Both the position numbers and the translations under genes were made by a program. This document shows, one piece after another, positions 36,591-46,636 of a stretch of DNA of 64,000 bases. The DNA comes from Acinetobacter celticus. GTDB taxonomy: Bacteria > Pseudomonadota > Gammaproteobacteria > Pseudomonadales > Moraxellaceae. Position 1 is the first letter of the stretch. Every line of letters starts with the position of its first letter. Under the pieces are notes generated by a model. The model made no database searches and had not been told where the DNA came from. It was given only the letters and a program-made list of their open reading frames with translations. Location: NCBI RefSeq assembly GCF_001707755.1, contig NZ_MBDL01000009.1:248001-312000 (forward strand), read 5' to 3'.

Positions 36591-37391
36591 ATGACACTGA
36601 GCTGTATTCAACAACCTCATGAACATTTGGATGCGAATTTAGAAAATGGCGTACTGACTTTAGCCATTAATCGACCAAAAGCAAAAAATGCCTTATATGG
36701 CGAACTTTATTTATGGATTGCTAAAGCCTTAGATGAAGCCGATCTAGACAAAGACGTTCGCGTGGTCATTTTACGTGGTGCCGATGCTGATTTTAGTGCT
36801 GGTAATGACATGCAGGACTTCATGCAGTTTATTCAAACACCGTTGGCTGGAAAAGCAGGTGATGCTCCGCCATTTGTGGTATTAAAATCTGCCGCGAGAC
36901 TCTCTAAACCACTCATCTGTGCTGTGCGCGGTGTTGCCATTGGCATTGGTGTAACCATTCTACTGCATGCCGATTTGGTATATAGCGATAACACTGCTTT
37001 ATTCCAAATTCCGTTTGTCAGCCTAGGGCTTTCTCCAGAAGGCGCTTCAAGCAAATTACTAATTCAACAAGCAGGTTACCACAAAGCTGCTGAGCTTCTA
37101 TTTACTGCACAAAAATTTAACAGTGAAAAAGCCTTAAATGCAGGTTTGGTCAATAGCATTGAAGATGATGTTTATGCGCATGCATTAAAACAAGCACACA
37201 CTTTAGCAGCACTACCATTAGCTTCTATTAAGCAAACCAAAGCTTTAATGAAACATAATTTACAAGAAATTTTAGATTGTGTAGATGATGAAGCGGTAAT
37301 TTTTATGCAGCGAGTTTCTTCACCAGAAATGGCTGAAGCCGTGGCTGCATTTATGCAAAAGCGTAAACCTGACTTTGCTCAATTCAACTAA
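36591..37391 (+). CDS. Enoyl-CoA hydratase/isomerase (crotonase) family protein
   Basis: The 266-residue crotonase-fold protein has the oxyanion-hole segments FSAGNDMQDF and VRGVAIGIGVTILLHADLVY. At the usual positions for the two catalytic Glu residues of hydratases, VSLGLSPEGASSKL keeps one acidic residue (PEG). This suggests an isomerase or hydratase of unknown acyl-CoA. It is divergent from nadM and followed by a strong terminator. Confidence 0.88.
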   Translation: MTLSCIQQPHEHLDANLENGVLTLAINRPKAKNALYGELYLWIAKALDEADLDKDVRVVILRGADADFSAGNDMQDFMQFIQTPLAGKAGDAPPFVVLKSAARLSKPLICAVRGVAIGIGVTILLHADLVYSDNTALFQIPFVSLGLSPEGASSKLLIQQAGYHKAAELLFTAQKFNSEKALNAGLVNSIEDDVYAHALKQAHTLAALPLASIKQTKALMKHNLQEILDCVDDEAVIFMQRVSSPEMAEAVAAFMQKRKPDFAQFN

Positions 37392-37414
37392 TCCTGTTGT
37401 CTTTAGTAAAAGAT

Positions 37415-37455
37415 AGAAAAAACCACTTAGTACTATAAACAAAGTGGTTTTTTTC
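37415..37455 (+). terminator. Terminator after the crotonase gene
   Basis: AAAAAACCACTT and AAGTGGTTTTTT pair perfectly around an AT-rich loop of about 16 bases, followed by T-rich sequence. Confidence 0.88.
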
Positions 37456-37500
37456 TTTTTCACCCTCATTGATTAATCATCCTTCAAAGAGTTCAAAGTA

Positions 37501-38262
37501 ATGACTGAATCAACTAAAACTGCAAAAAATCGCTATTACGAACCAGCCCCGCAAGATATTGATGTCGAAAATTTTAAGAAGGTCATTACAAGCCGTCGTT
37601 CTGTACGCAAATTTACCGACAAAGCCATTCCAGCAGAGGTGTTAGATGACTGTCTAGATTTGGCATTACTTGCACCCAACTCATCTAATTTACAACCTTG
37701 GACTTTTTATGTGGTACAAACCTCAGCCAAAAAAAAGCAACTGGTAAAAGCATGTTTGGGTCAATTGGCAGCTAAAACTGCATCTGAATTAATTGTTTGC
37801 GTGGCACGTACTGACCGTGTAGATGAAATGGCAAAACTTAATATTTCTGAGTTTCCATTTCCTGAGGCACCTACAGCTGTACAAAAATATTACAAGTTTA
37901 TTCCTTACAACTATAAGACCGGTTACTTTAATGCCCTAGGTAACTTTAAGAAAGTGGCTTTCAAAGTTGCACGTAGCTTAGATAAACAACTTCCTGTCAC
38001 CGCATTTAACCCAGCAGATGCCAAATTATGGGCCAGTAAAACTACAGCTTTGGCCTGTGAAAATTTGGTCTTAGCTTTACGTGCTTATGGTTTTGACAGT
38101 TGTATGATGGAAGGTTTCGATGAGCCTTTGGTCAAGAAAATTTTAAACTTAAATGATCAGCAATTCCCTGTGATGGTGATTGGTGCAGGTGAACGTGCGA
38201 AAGATGGCGTATTTTTCCCGCAGTATCGTTTTGATCGTAAGTTATTTATTCAGAAGGTTTAA
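37501..38262 (+). CDS. Nitroreductase-family flavoprotein
   Basis: The 253-residue protein has the FMN-binding nitroreductase start VITSRRSVRKFTDKAIP and LDLALLAPNSSNLQPWTFYVV, later ACENLVLALRAYGFDSCMMEGFDE, and GAGERAKDGVFFPQYRFD at the C-terminus. It probably reduces nitro, quinone or flavin-type substrates with NAD(P)H in the cytoplasm. It stands alone between two terminator/repeat regions. Confidence 0.9.
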   Translation: MTESTKTAKNRYYEPAPQDIDVENFKKVITSRRSVRKFTDKAIPAEVLDDCLDLALLAPNSSNLQPWTFYVVQTSAKKKQLVKACLGQLAAKTASELIVCVARTDRVDEMAKLNISEFPFPEAPTAVQKYYKFIPYNYKTGYFNALGNFKKVAFKVARSLDKQLPVTAFNPADAKLWASKTTALACENLVLALRAYGFDSCMMEGFDEPLVKKILNLNDQQFPVMVIGAGERAKDGVFFPQYRFDRKLFIQKV

Positions 38263-38288
38263 ATTTCATAAAAATAAACAAATTACAG

Positions 38289-38445
38289 CCATTCGATACG
38301 CGGTAAAGTCATCAGCAACTGTTCGAGGCAGGATTAATATGCACCATAAAGTTTCTGTGATCAGTTTAATCGAATGATGGACTCTGCCGAGTTTTGCTGA
38401 TGACAATGGTTTTGCCTACTTTTCCCGAAAGAAAAGTAGGTCGAA
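38289..38445. repeat. Palindromic intergenic element, related to the one between ruvA and ruvB
   Basis: This gene-free segment holds nested inverted repeats: GTCATCAGCAA (38308-38318) with TTGCTGATGAC (38394-38404), ATTCGAT with ATCGAAT, and CCTACTTTT (38415-38423) with AAAAGTAGG (38432-38440). It shares ATCAGTTTAAT and the pattern ATGG-TTTTG-C-ACTTTT followed by AAAAGT with the element at 48779-48869. It looks like a dispersed non-coding repeat. Confidence 0.65.
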
Positions 38446-38505
38446 CCGAAGGTTAAACCTTGCATCAAACATTAAACTTAAAGACACCGCTAAGGTTTTT
38501 TAATA

Positions 38506-38817
38506 TCAAATCTCTACTATTTGAACAAACTCAAAAGCAGGCTCTTCATACGGATGGCTGGCTTTTAAAGCTTTTGCAACAACAGATGCTTTATCTTCAG
38601 GAACAATGGTTTCGACACGCCACTCTAGAATTTGCTCCAAAGTATCTAACGCACCTATAAACGGACTTGCCCCATTTATAGGTTTAAATTGTCCAGTTCC
38701 TAGAACTTGCCATGCACAATGTTCATAGTTACCAATACCACCTGCCCCTGCTTCAAAAATAGCAAGTTTGGTAGATTCAAGGTGGGTTTCAGGAACGTAG
38801 TAGATCAATTTGAGCAT
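38506..38817 (-). CDS. Stand-alone YqfO/NIF3-insert-like (PII/CutA-fold) protein
   Basis: The 103-residue protein reads MLKLIYYVPETHLESTKLAI, then GAGGIGNYEHCAWQVLGTGQFKP and ASHPYEEPAFEFVQI. These are the CutA/PII-like domain found inserted in long NIF3 proteins and alone as YqfO-type proteins in gammaproteobacteria. Function is not established. Its short NIF3 counterpart lies at 1260-2018, so the two halves of the long form exist as separate genes 37 kb apart. Confidence 0.87.
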   Translation of the reverse strand: MLKLIYYVPETHLESTKLAIFEAGAGGIGNYEHCAWQVLGTGQFKPINGASPFIGALDTLEQILEWRVETIVPEDKASVVAKALKASHPYEEPAFEFVQIVEI

Positions 38818-38874
38818 AGCGATTTAATGTAGATTTTATTAATATCAAATCAATCATATTGATCGACTGCACTT

Positions 38875-39513
38875 ATGTCTAATAAAAATATTGCCCGTGA
38901 ACTTACTTTAACTGCAACTGAAAATTTAGCAGATGAAATTATCTTTAAAACAGCCAACACTCTGCTAGAAGATACAATTAAATCTATCCCTTTTGCATCT
39001 GTAATTACAGGTTCAATTGAAAGCTATACCAAATTTCGTATTTTGAAAGAGCAAAAACAATTATTAGCTTTTATTCAAGAAGCTGAAAATATAAATATTG
39101 GATTTATCGAGAAGTTTTTTAAAGACAAAGACAATTTAGAATTAGGTCTTGAGGTTTTAGGAATACTTGATCAAACCTACCTAGAAAAACAAGCAAAAAT
39201 GATGGGACGAGCCACCATTCTTTTTAAAAGCCTTAGTATTTCAAAGCAAAAATTTGATAAATATACTTATATTATTACTAAGTTAAATAATCATTTAATA
39301 ACTATTATTGAACACTTACAAACTGAAATCACTACAAACTCGTCAATGTCGATAATTAGCCTACCTATACCCAATATGGATCTTATAAGCTTTGGATTTA
39401 TCCAAAAACTACCTAACGGATCATGGTTTTCAGAGGCTCAAAATAAAACACCCTTTGATCATAAAATTACAGATGAATATTTCTACTTTTACGAAAACAT
39501 CTTCAAAGACTAA
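38875..39513 (+). CDS. Unrecognised 212-residue protein
   Basis: I do not recognise this protein. It is mainly helical and rich in Ile, Lys and Asn, with no clear signal peptide. A weakly hydrophobic stretch (IPFASVITGSI) lies near residues 38-48, then a charged helical region (FRILKEQKQLLAFIQEAENI). It is visibly more AT-rich than its neighbours and is bounded by a palindromic element on the left and the CTCAAAATATATTTTGAG palindrome on the right. This suggests an accessory gene gained by transfer. No clear ribosome site. A toxin, immunity or defence role is possible but unsupported. Confidence 0.65.
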   Translation: MSNKNIARELTLTATENLADEIIFKTANTLLEDTIKSIPFASVITGSIESYTKFRILKEQKQLLAFIQEAENINIGFIEKFFKDKDNLELGLEVLGILDQTYLEKQAKMMGRATILFKSLSISKQKFDKYTYIITKLNNHLITIIEHLQTEITTNSSMSIISLPIPNMDLISFGFIQKLPNGSWFSEAQNKTPFDHKITDEYFYFYENIFKD

Positions 39514-39606
39514 AACCAATCACATGCTCTGCGACCTGAATATCGCACATTTAGCAGGGATATAAAGATCTATTCTCTGCCCAATAAAGGGGTTTTATCT
39601 TGCGAA

Positions 39607-39624
39607 CTCAAAATATATTTTGAG
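39607..39624. repeat. Perfect 18-bp palindrome, first copy
   Basis: CTCAAAATATATTTTGAG is its own reverse complement. Sixteen of its bases recur at 60246-60261. Both copies lie downstream of a CCCAAT...AAGGGGTTTTA motif. Confidence 0.7.
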
Positions 39625-39653
39625 AATCCTCATGTCCCATCAAAAGTAAAAGA

Positions 39654-39693
39654 AAGTATCAACCAATAAAAAACCATCTCATGGTGGTTTTTT
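39654..39693. terminator. Hairpin terminator; left member of a 40-bp direct repeat
   Basis: AAAAACCATC and GGTGGTTTTT pair with one G-T, loop TCAT, with T or A runs on both sides. It follows the 42-residue peptide gene on the minus strand. The whole 40-bp stretch is closely similar to 39984-40023 (AAGTA-CA-CCAATAAAAAACCA pattern). Confidence 0.75.
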
Positions 39694-39704
39694 AATTCAC
39701 AAAA

Positions 39705-39833
39705 TTACATCTGCAAAGCATAACCCAAAATCACAAAGACCACTTGCAAGCCCAAAACTATGGCAAACAACTTCCAGCCCTTTCTGCGTAGTGCAACTTT
39801 ATCAACTACTTCATACGTAACTGTTTTAATCAT
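39705..39833 (-). CDS. 42-residue single-pass membrane peptide
   Basis: A short frame from ATG 39833 to TAA 39705 encodes MIKTVTYEVVDKVALRRKGW, then one membrane helix (about KLFAIVLGLQVVFVILGYAL) and ends QM. AAGGTGAT lies seven bases before the ATG, a good ribosome site, and a terminator follows at once. The basic residues before the helix predict an N-in orientation. I know no function. It lies downstream of purL but behind the purL terminator, so it is probably a separate transcript. Confidence 0.7.
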   Translation of the reverse strand: MIKTVTYEVVDKVALRRKGWKLFAIVLGLQVVFVILGYALQM

Positions 39834-39983
39834 GTCATCACCTTATACATGAATGTGGACACTAAATACTAAGCAATCCACCCTTTTATATAGCATGATC
39901 TTTAATCGACTGATTACACCATATCACCTTCACACAAATATAAAAGCAAAATCTAAACCAACGTCAGCACAAGAAATAAATAA

Positions 39984-40023
39984 AAGTACCATCCAATAAA
40001 AAACCACCCGAAGGTGGCTTTTC
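39984..40023 (-). terminator. Terminator after purL; right member of a 40-bp direct repeat
   Basis: On the minus strand AAAGCCACC, loop TTC, GGGTGGTTTTTT forms a hairpin with a T run, 18 bases after the purL stop. The stretch resembles 39654-39693. Confidence 0.85.
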
Positions 40024-40040
40024 AAAACACTAGCTTTAAA

Positions 40041-43000
40041 TTAACCAATGAACTTACGTGCATTACGGAACATACGTAACCAAGCACCATCTTCAGTCCA
40101 ATCTTCAGGCTTCCAAGAATGCTGTATAGCACGGAAGTTACGTTCAGGATGTGGCATCATAATTGTTGCACGACCATCTGTAGACGTTACACCCGAAATT
40201 GCTTCTGGTGAACCATTCGGGTTCATTGGATACTGCTGTGTCGCATTCCCCAAGCTGTCTACATAACGCAGAATCACTTGATTACCTGCATTAAGCGTCG
40301 CAATATTCGCATCAGATGTAACTACACGACCTTCACCATGCGCAACCGCGATTGGTAAAATAGAACCGTCCATATCTTGTAATAACACTGAGTTTGATTT
40401 TTCAACACGAACGTTTACAGCACGCGCTTCAAACATTTCAGAAGTATTACGATGGAAACGTGGCCACGCTTCAGCACCTGGAATTAACGGTGCAAGTTGT
40501 GACAACATTTGGCAACCGTTACAAATACCTAAAGAGAAGGTTTCGTCACGATTAAAGAATTTTTCGAATTGGTCACGAAGTTTCGGGTTAAATAACACCG
40601 ATTTCGCCCAACCACCGCCTGCGCCCATTACGTCACCGTAAGAGAAACCGCCACACGCCACTAAGCCTTCAAAATCATCTAAGTCAATACGGCCTGCAAG
40701 CAAATCACTCATGTGAACGTCCACAGTATTAAAGCCCACTTTATCAAATGCAGCAGCCATTTCCACATGACCGTTTACACCTTGTTCGCGTAAAATAACC
40801 ATGTTTGGACGGCGTAAATTGATATACGGTGCTTCCACAGATTCATTCAAATCAAATGTCGGTAATGCGATTAAGCCTTTGTGTTCTTTATTAGCAATCA
40901 AGCTATATTCTTGATCTGCTGTTTCTACGTTGTCACGTAAGCGTTGAATTTGATGTGATACTTCAGTCCATGCTTGTTGTAACTCAACACGGTCAAAATT
41001 CAAACCATTTACAGTCAAAGCATCAGTACTATTCACTGTACCCACTACTGTAATTGCATCTTTCAAGCTAGATGTTGCAACTTCAGCTTCTAGTGCAGTC
41101 CAATCCGCTTTTGAAATTTGCAATACTGCACCAATTTCTTCTGCAAATAGGCTTGCTGTAGATTGATCTTCTAATGCTACGCCTAAACGTGAAGCGAACA
41201 TCATTTCTGCAACAGTTGCCAATAAACCGCCATCACCGATGTCATGGTAAGCCTGAATTAAGCCACGGTTGTTCCAATCTTGCACCAATGCAAAGAAGGC
41301 TTTGAAGTCATCGAAGCTGTCTACATCTGGTGTGATTGAACCAATTGCTTTGTACACTTGCGCTAAAATTGAACCACCTAAACGGAATTGACCTTTAGAC
41401 AAGTCAATACGTACAAGTACAGACTCTAGGTTTTTAAGTTCAGGGGTTAATGTTTTGCGAACATCAGTTACGGGTGCAAATGCTGTAATTACACCTGTCA
41501 TTGGTGACGTTACAGACTTGTCGATACCTTCGTCATTCCACGTGGTACGCATAGACAACGAGTCTTTACCCACTGGAATTGCAATACCTAACGCAGGACA
41601 CATTTCCATACCAATGGCTTTTACGCCTTCGAATAGGGCTTGGTCTTCGCCTTGTTGACCTGCAGCTGCCATCCAGTTTGCAGACAATTTAATGTCACTA
41701 ATCTGGTCAATTTTGGCACACATAATATTAGAAATAGACTCTGCAACTGACAAACGCGCAGATGCCGCTGGATTTAACAATGCCACTGGCGGACGTTCGC
41801 CCATTGCCATTGCTTCACCCGTGTAACCCACTAAACTGGTCGTTGTAACTGCAGCATCCGCTACAGGCACTTGCCAAGGGCCAACCATTTGGTCACGTGC
41901 AACCATACCTGTAATTGAACGGTCACCAATGGTGATTAGGAATGACTTAGATGCAACCGTTGGATTTTTAAGAACACGGTAAATCGCATCTTTCAAATCT
42001 GTTACAGATTCGGCTGTGAAATCATCGCCTTGGCGTTCAATTGTTTCATATGAACGGCTCATACGCGGTGTACCACCAAGCATTACTTGCATTGGCATAT
42101 CCACAGCTTTGTTTTCAAACAATGGATCTTCAACGGTTAAGTGACGTGCTTCAGTCGCCTCACCCAATACCGCAAACGGACAACGTTCACGTGCACAGAT
42201 CGATTCAAATAACTCTAAAGAACTTGGACGAATTGCCAATACATAACGTTCTTGCGCTTCGTTTGACCAGATTTCCATTGGAGACATACCTGACTCTAAT
42301 GAAGGAATCTTACGAAGGTCAAGCACCGCACCCAATTCATGGTCATTTACAAGCTCAGGCATCGCATTCGATACACCGCCCGCGCCTACATCATGTACAG
42401 ACACGATTGGGTTGTAATCTTCCATGCGCCAGCAAGTATCAATCACTTCTTGGCAACGGCGTTCCATTTCAGGATTTTCACGTTGTACTGAAGCGAAATC
42501 TAAGTTTTCACCCAATTTACCGCTATCGACAGAAGATGCTGCACCACCGCCTAAACCAATCAGCATGGCAGGCCCACCCAAAACAATGAGTAAGTCACCC
42601 GGTAGAATTGGGTCTTTTTCGACATGATCTGGACGAATGTTACCGTAACCGCCTGCAATCATAATTGGCTTGTGAAAACCTTTTACATCGCCATTCACGT
42701 TTTGTTCAAAAGTACGGAAATAACCATTTAAAGCAGGACGGCCAAATTCGTTATTAAACGCTGCACCACCTAAAGGACCATCAATCATGATCTGAAGTGC
42801 TGACGCCATACGTGATGGTTTGCCGTAATTATCTTCCCAAGGTTGTTCAAAACCAGGAATATTTAAGTTTGAAACAGTAAACGCAGTTAAACCCGCTTTC
42901 GGTTTACCACCGCGACCTGTTGCACCTTCATCACGAATTTCACCACCCGAACCTGTCGCCGCACCAGCAAACGGTGCAATCGCTGTAGGATGATTGTGCG

Positions 43001-43874
43001 TTTCTACCTTCATTAAGATATGAGCAGCTTGACTCTTATATTTATAAACGTGACGACCATTTTCATCTGCTTTTGGATAAAAACGTTGTGTGTCAAAGCC
43101 CACAATCACTGATGCGTTGTCTTTATATGCTGACAATACATCTGTTGGTGATTCTTTATAGGTGTTCTTAATCATTTGGAACAATGACAATGGTTGTTTT
43201 TCACCATCAATTGTCCATTCAGAACCAAAAATTTTATGACGGCAATGTTCAGAGTTTGCTTGCGCAAACATCATCAATTCGATGTCATGTGGGTTACGAC
43301 CCATTTTGGTAAATGCAGCGGTTAAATAATCAATTTCTTCATCAGAAAGTGCAAAACCGAACTCTGAATTGGCTTTCACTAAAGCAGGCTTGCCTTCACC
43401 CAAAATATCAATTGAGTTTAAAGGTTTTGGCTCAGTTTCAGAAAATAATGTCGATGCATCATCAATCTGATTGAACGTACTTTCTGTCATACGGTCATGC
43501 AACACTTGTTTAACTTCATCAGTGATGTTAGCAACACCTTTTAAAGTAAACAAAACACCGCGTTCAAGGCGGTGTATCGGGGTATTACAGTTAGCAAAAA
43601 TATCGGTTGCTTTAGATGACCACGGCGAAATTGTGCCGACGCGCGGTGTAACAAAAATCTGAACTTCATCACTTGCAGCTGGGTGTAATGCAAAAGATTG
43701 ACCATCATTCAAAAGCTGTAAAGCAGCTTGTTGCTGTTGCTCGTTGAGCGCTTGGTCAAACAGATAGACCCATTGGCTTTCTATTGATTGGACAGAACTG
43801 ATTGACGATAGACGTGTTAATAGTTGCGTTTTCTTAAAAGAAGAGTGTGCAGATGCACCGGCCACGATAAACAT
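40041..43874 (-). CDS. purL: Phosphoribosylformylglycinamidine synthase, large single-chain form
   Basis: PurL converts FGAR and glutamine to FGAM in purine synthesis. The 1277-residue protein is the gammaproteobacterial fused form: an N-terminal PurS-like domain, two ATP-binding/AIR-synthase-like halves ([34 protein letters not shown] in short; [22 protein letters not shown]), and a C-terminal glutamine amidotransferase domain. That domain has nucleophile Cys in SLGICNGCQ and His/Glu in PHPER. Its own terminator follows. The 770-bp region upstream must contain its promoter. Confidence 0.97.
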   Translation of the reverse strand: MFIVAGASAHSSFKKTQLLTRLSSISSVQSIESQWVYLFDQALNEQQQQAALQLLNDGQSFALHPAASDEVQIFVTPRVGTISPWSSKATDIFANCNTPIHRLERGVLFTLKGVANITDEVKQVLHDRMTESTFNQIDDASTLFSETEPKPLNSIDILGEGKPALVKANSEFGFALSDEEIDYLTAAFTKMGRNPHDIELMMFAQANSEHCRHKIFGSEWTIDGEKQPLSLFQMIKNTYKESPTDVLSAYKDNASVIVGFDTQRFYPKADENGRHVYKYKSQAAHILMKVETHNHPTAIAPFAGAATGSGGEIRDEGATGRGGKPKAGLTAFTVSNLNIPGFEQPWEDNYGKPSRMASALQIMIDGPLGGAAFNNEFGRPALNGYFRTFEQNVNGDVKGFHKPIMIAGGYGNIRPDHVEKDPILPGDLLIVLGGPAMLIGLGGGAASSVDSGKLGENLDFASVQRENPEMERRCQEVIDTCWRMEDYNPIVSVHDVGAGGVSNAMPELVNDHELGAVLDLRKIPSLESGMSPMEIWSNEAQERYVLAIRPSSLELFESICARERCPFAVLGEATEARHLTVEDPLFENKAVDMPMQVMLGGTPRMSRSYETIERQGDDFTAESVTDLKDAIYRVLKNPTVASKSFLITIGDRSITGMVARDQMVGPWQVPVADAAVTTTSLVGYTGEAMAMGERPPVALLNPAASARLSVAESISNIMCAKIDQISDIKLSANWMAAAGQQGEDQALFEGVKAIGMEMCPALGIAIPVGKDSLSMRTTWNDEGIDKSVTSPMTGVITAFAPVTDVRKTLTPELKNLESVLVRIDLSKGQFRLGGSILAQVYKAIGSITPDVDSFDDFKAFFALVQDWNNRGLIQAYHDIGDGGLLATVAEMMFASRLGVALEDQSTASLFAEEIGAVLQISKADWTALEAEVATSSLKDAITVVGTVNSTDALTVNGLNFDRVELQQAWTEVSHQIQRLRDNVETADQEYSLIANKEHKGLIALPTFDLNESVEAPYINLRRPNMVILREQGVNGHVEMAAAFDKVGFNTVDVHMSDLLAGRIDLDDFEGLVACGGFSYGDVMGAGGGWAKSVLFNPKLRDQFEKFFNRDETFSLGICNGCQMLSQLAPLIPGAEAWPRFHRNTSEMFEARAVNVRVEKSNSVLLQDMDGSILPIAVAHGEGRVVTSDANIATLNAGNQVILRYVDSLGNATQQYPMNPNGSPEAISGVTSTDGRATIMMPHPERNFRAIQHSWKPEDWTEDGAWLRMFRNARKFIG

Positions 43875-44647
43875 GCTGATTTTGGCTCCACGGGCTGGTC
43901 TTTTGAACCATGCCGCAATGTGACTTGAAGAGAGCGCATATTCTACTGCTAAAGCATATTTTCAGCTAGTGGTTAAAGCGCATAACACGACTTTCCCTCA
44001 CTTTTTTTCAGTAAATAATTCAGTTTTTCTCTAATATTTAAACTGAAAAAATCAAAATGCAGAAATTAAATTGTACAAAAATAAACCACTTATCATTTTT
44101 TAACCAACTTCGACTCATACTTTATACTGCCCAATAATCAGAAAAAGGACATAAAAATTGATTTTTTTATTTACAAAACAATCTTGAATTTAAACACAGT
44201 CAGACCACTCGCTTATATCCAAAATATTGCTTTAAAATTTTGTTACTCTTTTTATTTTTTGGCTAAACAATTCAAATGCCAATGTACTTAAAATAATGCA
44301 ATAGGATGATTTTTAATGTTATATTTTAAATATTCTGTATTTATATACTTTTTTAGTTACTTTACCCACGCCCATATATCAGCATTCACACACAATAAAC
44401 AAAGCATTCATCAATAAATTTGATATAAATATGCTAAGCTCACCCTACTGTCTCTTTTCAATGTCCATTCTATCGGGCTTATAGACCAGTATTCTCTATC
44501 TGCTGTAGTCACAGATCTCACGCGTGTTTTTCGACATCTCTCTTACATGACTTACTACAGCATCTTTCCGCTCTATCGTTGAGCATCAAACCTAACCACT
44601 TAATAATTCTAATAATAAATGGTCATTACTATCTTTCAGGAGTAACT
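43875..44647. other. Long gene-free divergent region between purL and the symporter gene
   Basis: About 770 AT-rich bases without a convincing ORF, RNA gene or repeat. It must contain the purL promoter (leftward) and the symporter promoter (rightward). The 180 bases before the symporter start are less AT-rich and could be a structured 5' leader, but I recognise no riboswitch. Confidence 0.55.
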
Positions 44648-46285
44648 ATGTTTCAGTTCTCTAGTACAGCAATTGTACTATTGATGATCCTATTTTATGG
44701 CATTACCTTTTTAATCTCATTACGAATTGGTCGTAAACATGAAAATGTTGATGGCTATATGGTTTCAAATGGTTCCATAGGCTTTGGTATGTCCGCCGCT
44801 AGTATGACGGCAACATGGATCTGGGCAGCCTCTTTTTATGCAGCAGCTTCCGCTGGATATAAATATGGTCTTTCTGGTGCGCTGCATTACGGTTTTTGGG
44901 GCGCGCTAATGATTTTGTTTATTTACCCTTTTGGAAAGCGCTTTAGAAAACTTGCACCAAATGCACATACCCTTGCAGAAATTATGCATGCGCGACATGG
45001 TAATCAAAGCCAATTGATTTTGGCAGGCTCCAATATTATTGGTAGTGTCATTAGCCTGATGGTCAATTTCACAGCTGCAGGGGCGCTGGTTGAAATTCTC
45101 TCTCCTTTAAGCTTTACCCAAGGCGTAATTATTACCGGTATTGGGGTATTGTCTTATACCTTATGGTCGGGTTTCCGTGCCTCTGTCTATACTGACTTTG
45201 CACAACTTATTGCCATGATTGTTGCCGCTGTCGTGATTATTCCAATTTTATTCTTCACTTTAGGTGGTCCTTCATTATTCCAAACAGGTATGCATCACTT
45301 AAATGCCGAACAAATGGATTTTTTCTCTAAAACAGCAGCACTCGAACAAGGTGCACCATTTTTTGTCGCGGTACTGGCTTATGCCATTGGTAATCAAACC
45401 ATTGCACAACGCCTATTTGCAGTCCGCCAAGATCTGATCAAACCCAGTTTCATCACTGCCACAATTGGCTATGGCGCTATTGTCATTGGCTTAGGGATGT
45501 TGGGTTTATTCGCTTTATTTGCAGGTATCCATCCAATTGATGGCGATTTAAATAACTTAATTCCACAAATGGCGGCGACGTATCTTCCGCCATTTTTAGT
45601 TGGATTGTTATTTATCATGGTTATTGGTGCTTTATCATCTACTGCTGATGCTGATCTTTGCGCCTTATCTGCCATTATCATGACCGATATTTATGGCAAA
45701 CAAATTGCAAAAAATCGGCCTCATCCTCAAAAAATGCTTTGGATTGGCCGTATCACCATGATCATTGCAACTGTATGCGGCATCATTTTTGCCACGTTTA
45801 AATTCGATATTTTGTCGATGTTGATTTTTGTTGGTGCATTATGGGGCGCGATTGTTTTTCCCGTCATTTCCAGTCTGTATTGGGACAAAGTGACAGCCAA
45901 AGCCTTTAATTGGTCTGTACTCATTGCTTTTATTAGTTTTTTAATGGTTCGTTTAAATTGGGTTTCATTAACAGGAATCACGGCATATTTATTTGAAATT
46001 ATTGCCACGATTGGTGCGGGTGTCGTACTGGGTTTAATGAGCTTTGGCTTTTTTGGTAAAAAAGTTGGCGTCATTGTTGGGTGTATTACAACCATTATTC
46101 TACTGCCATATTGTCTTGGTTTTTTACGTAATTATCTTACTTTACTGAGTTCCTTAACCGCCTATGGGGCAAGCGCATTGGTATGCACAGTCATTACATT
46201 ATTGTCATCACAAAAACGTTTTGATTTCCGTCGCATTAATGAATTGGTTGTTGAGTTTCATAGCCTCTCTAAAAAGCAAAAATAA
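44648..46285 (+). CDS. Sodium:solute symporter family permease (urea/DUR3-like)
   Basis: A 545-residue SSS-family transporter with about 13-15 membrane segments. The N-terminal ENVDGYMVSNGSIGFGMSAASMTATWIWAASFY and the GALSSTADADLCALSAIIMTDIY motif resemble the urea/polyamine DUR3-like branch. It would use the sodium or proton gradient to import a small solute; urea is a guess. Start ATG 44648 follows CAGGAG; the frame is open from 44579 without support. It is followed by a 43-residue partner peptide in the same transcript. Confidence 0.85.
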   Translation: MFQFSSTAIVLLMILFYGITFLISLRIGRKHENVDGYMVSNGSIGFGMSAASMTATWIWAASFYAAASAGYKYGLSGALHYGFWGALMILFIYPFGKRFRKLAPNAHTLAEIMHARHGNQSQLILAGSNIIGSVISLMVNFTAAGALVEILSPLSFTQGVIITGIGVLSYTLWSGFRASVYTDFAQLIAMIVAAVVIIPILFFTLGGPSLFQTGMHHLNAEQMDFFSKTAALEQGAPFFVAVLAYAIGNQTIAQRLFAVRQDLIKPSFITATIGYGAIVIGLGMLGLFALFAGIHPIDGDLNNLIPQMAATYLPPFLVGLLFIMVIGALSSTADADLCALSAIIMTDIYGKQIAKNRPHPQKMLWIGRITMIIATVCGIIFATFKFDILSMLIFVGALWGAIVFPVISSLYWDKVTAKAFNWSVLIAFISFLMVRLNWVSLTGITAYLFEIIATIGAGVVLGLMSFGFFGKKVGVIVGCITTIILLPYCLGFLRNYLTLLSSLTAYGASALVCTVITLLSSQKRFDFRRINELVVEFHSLSKKQK

Positions 46286-46295
46286 GGAAAATTTT

Positions 46296-46427
46296 ATGTC
46301 TACTTCACTTTTAACTTTCTATGTTCTAATTTGGCCATTTATTGCTAGCTTAGTTTTATTCGTACTCTGCTATGGTCTTTATAAAGACATCCAAGAGGCC
46401 AAAACAACGGGTAATGAGTTGGTTTAA
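46296..46427 (+). CDS. Putative transporter small subunit, 43-residue membrane peptide
   Basis: From ATG 46296 (with AAGGAA at 46284-46289) the peptide reads MSTSLLTFYVLIWPFIASLV, then LFVLCYGLYKDIQEAKTTGN and ELV. It has one long membrane helix and a short charged tail. Ten bases separate it from the symporter stop, and a terminator follows. Similar peptides next to SSS transporters are annotated as small subunits; the exact role is not known to me. A longer in-frame reading from 46164 overlaps the symporter and is not credible. Confidence 0.82.
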   Translation: MSTSLLTFYVLIWPFIASLVLFVLCYGLYKDIQEAKTTGNELV

Positions 46428-46463
46428 TCTAACCAATGAGCATTACATAAAATCCCCCCCATC

Positions 46464-46495
46464 AAACAGGATTGACTACGTTCAATCCTGTTTTT
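46464..46495 (+). terminator. Terminator after the symporter operon
   Basis: AAACAGGATTGA and TCAATCCTGTTT form a 12-bp perfect stem with a 6-base loop, followed by TT. It lies 37 bases after the small-subunit stop. Confidence 0.88.
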
Positions 46496-46636
46496 CAATC
46501 CCAAATAACTGACTCAAAGATCTTGGTAGCAATTAAACGACATTACGAAAACAACCGACAATTCATGTCGCACGACTCTAGTGCTTTTTTTAGTTTTTTG
46601 GCATGATGTTTTTAGCAAATAACTGAATAATGATAA

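Noticed and set aside
38875..39513. Reading the orphan gene plus neighbours as a toxin-antitoxin pair
   Set aside because: No small partner gene overlaps or adjoins it; the next small gene (39705-39833) is on the other strand behind a terminator.
42041..42627. Plus-strand ORFs of up to 182 codons inside purL
   Set aside because: Antisense to conserved purL sequence with its motifs intact; composition follows the reverse of purL codons.
44400..44647. Possible riboswitch before the symporter
   Set aside because: No conserved aptamer core that I can recognise and no clear terminator/antiterminator pair.
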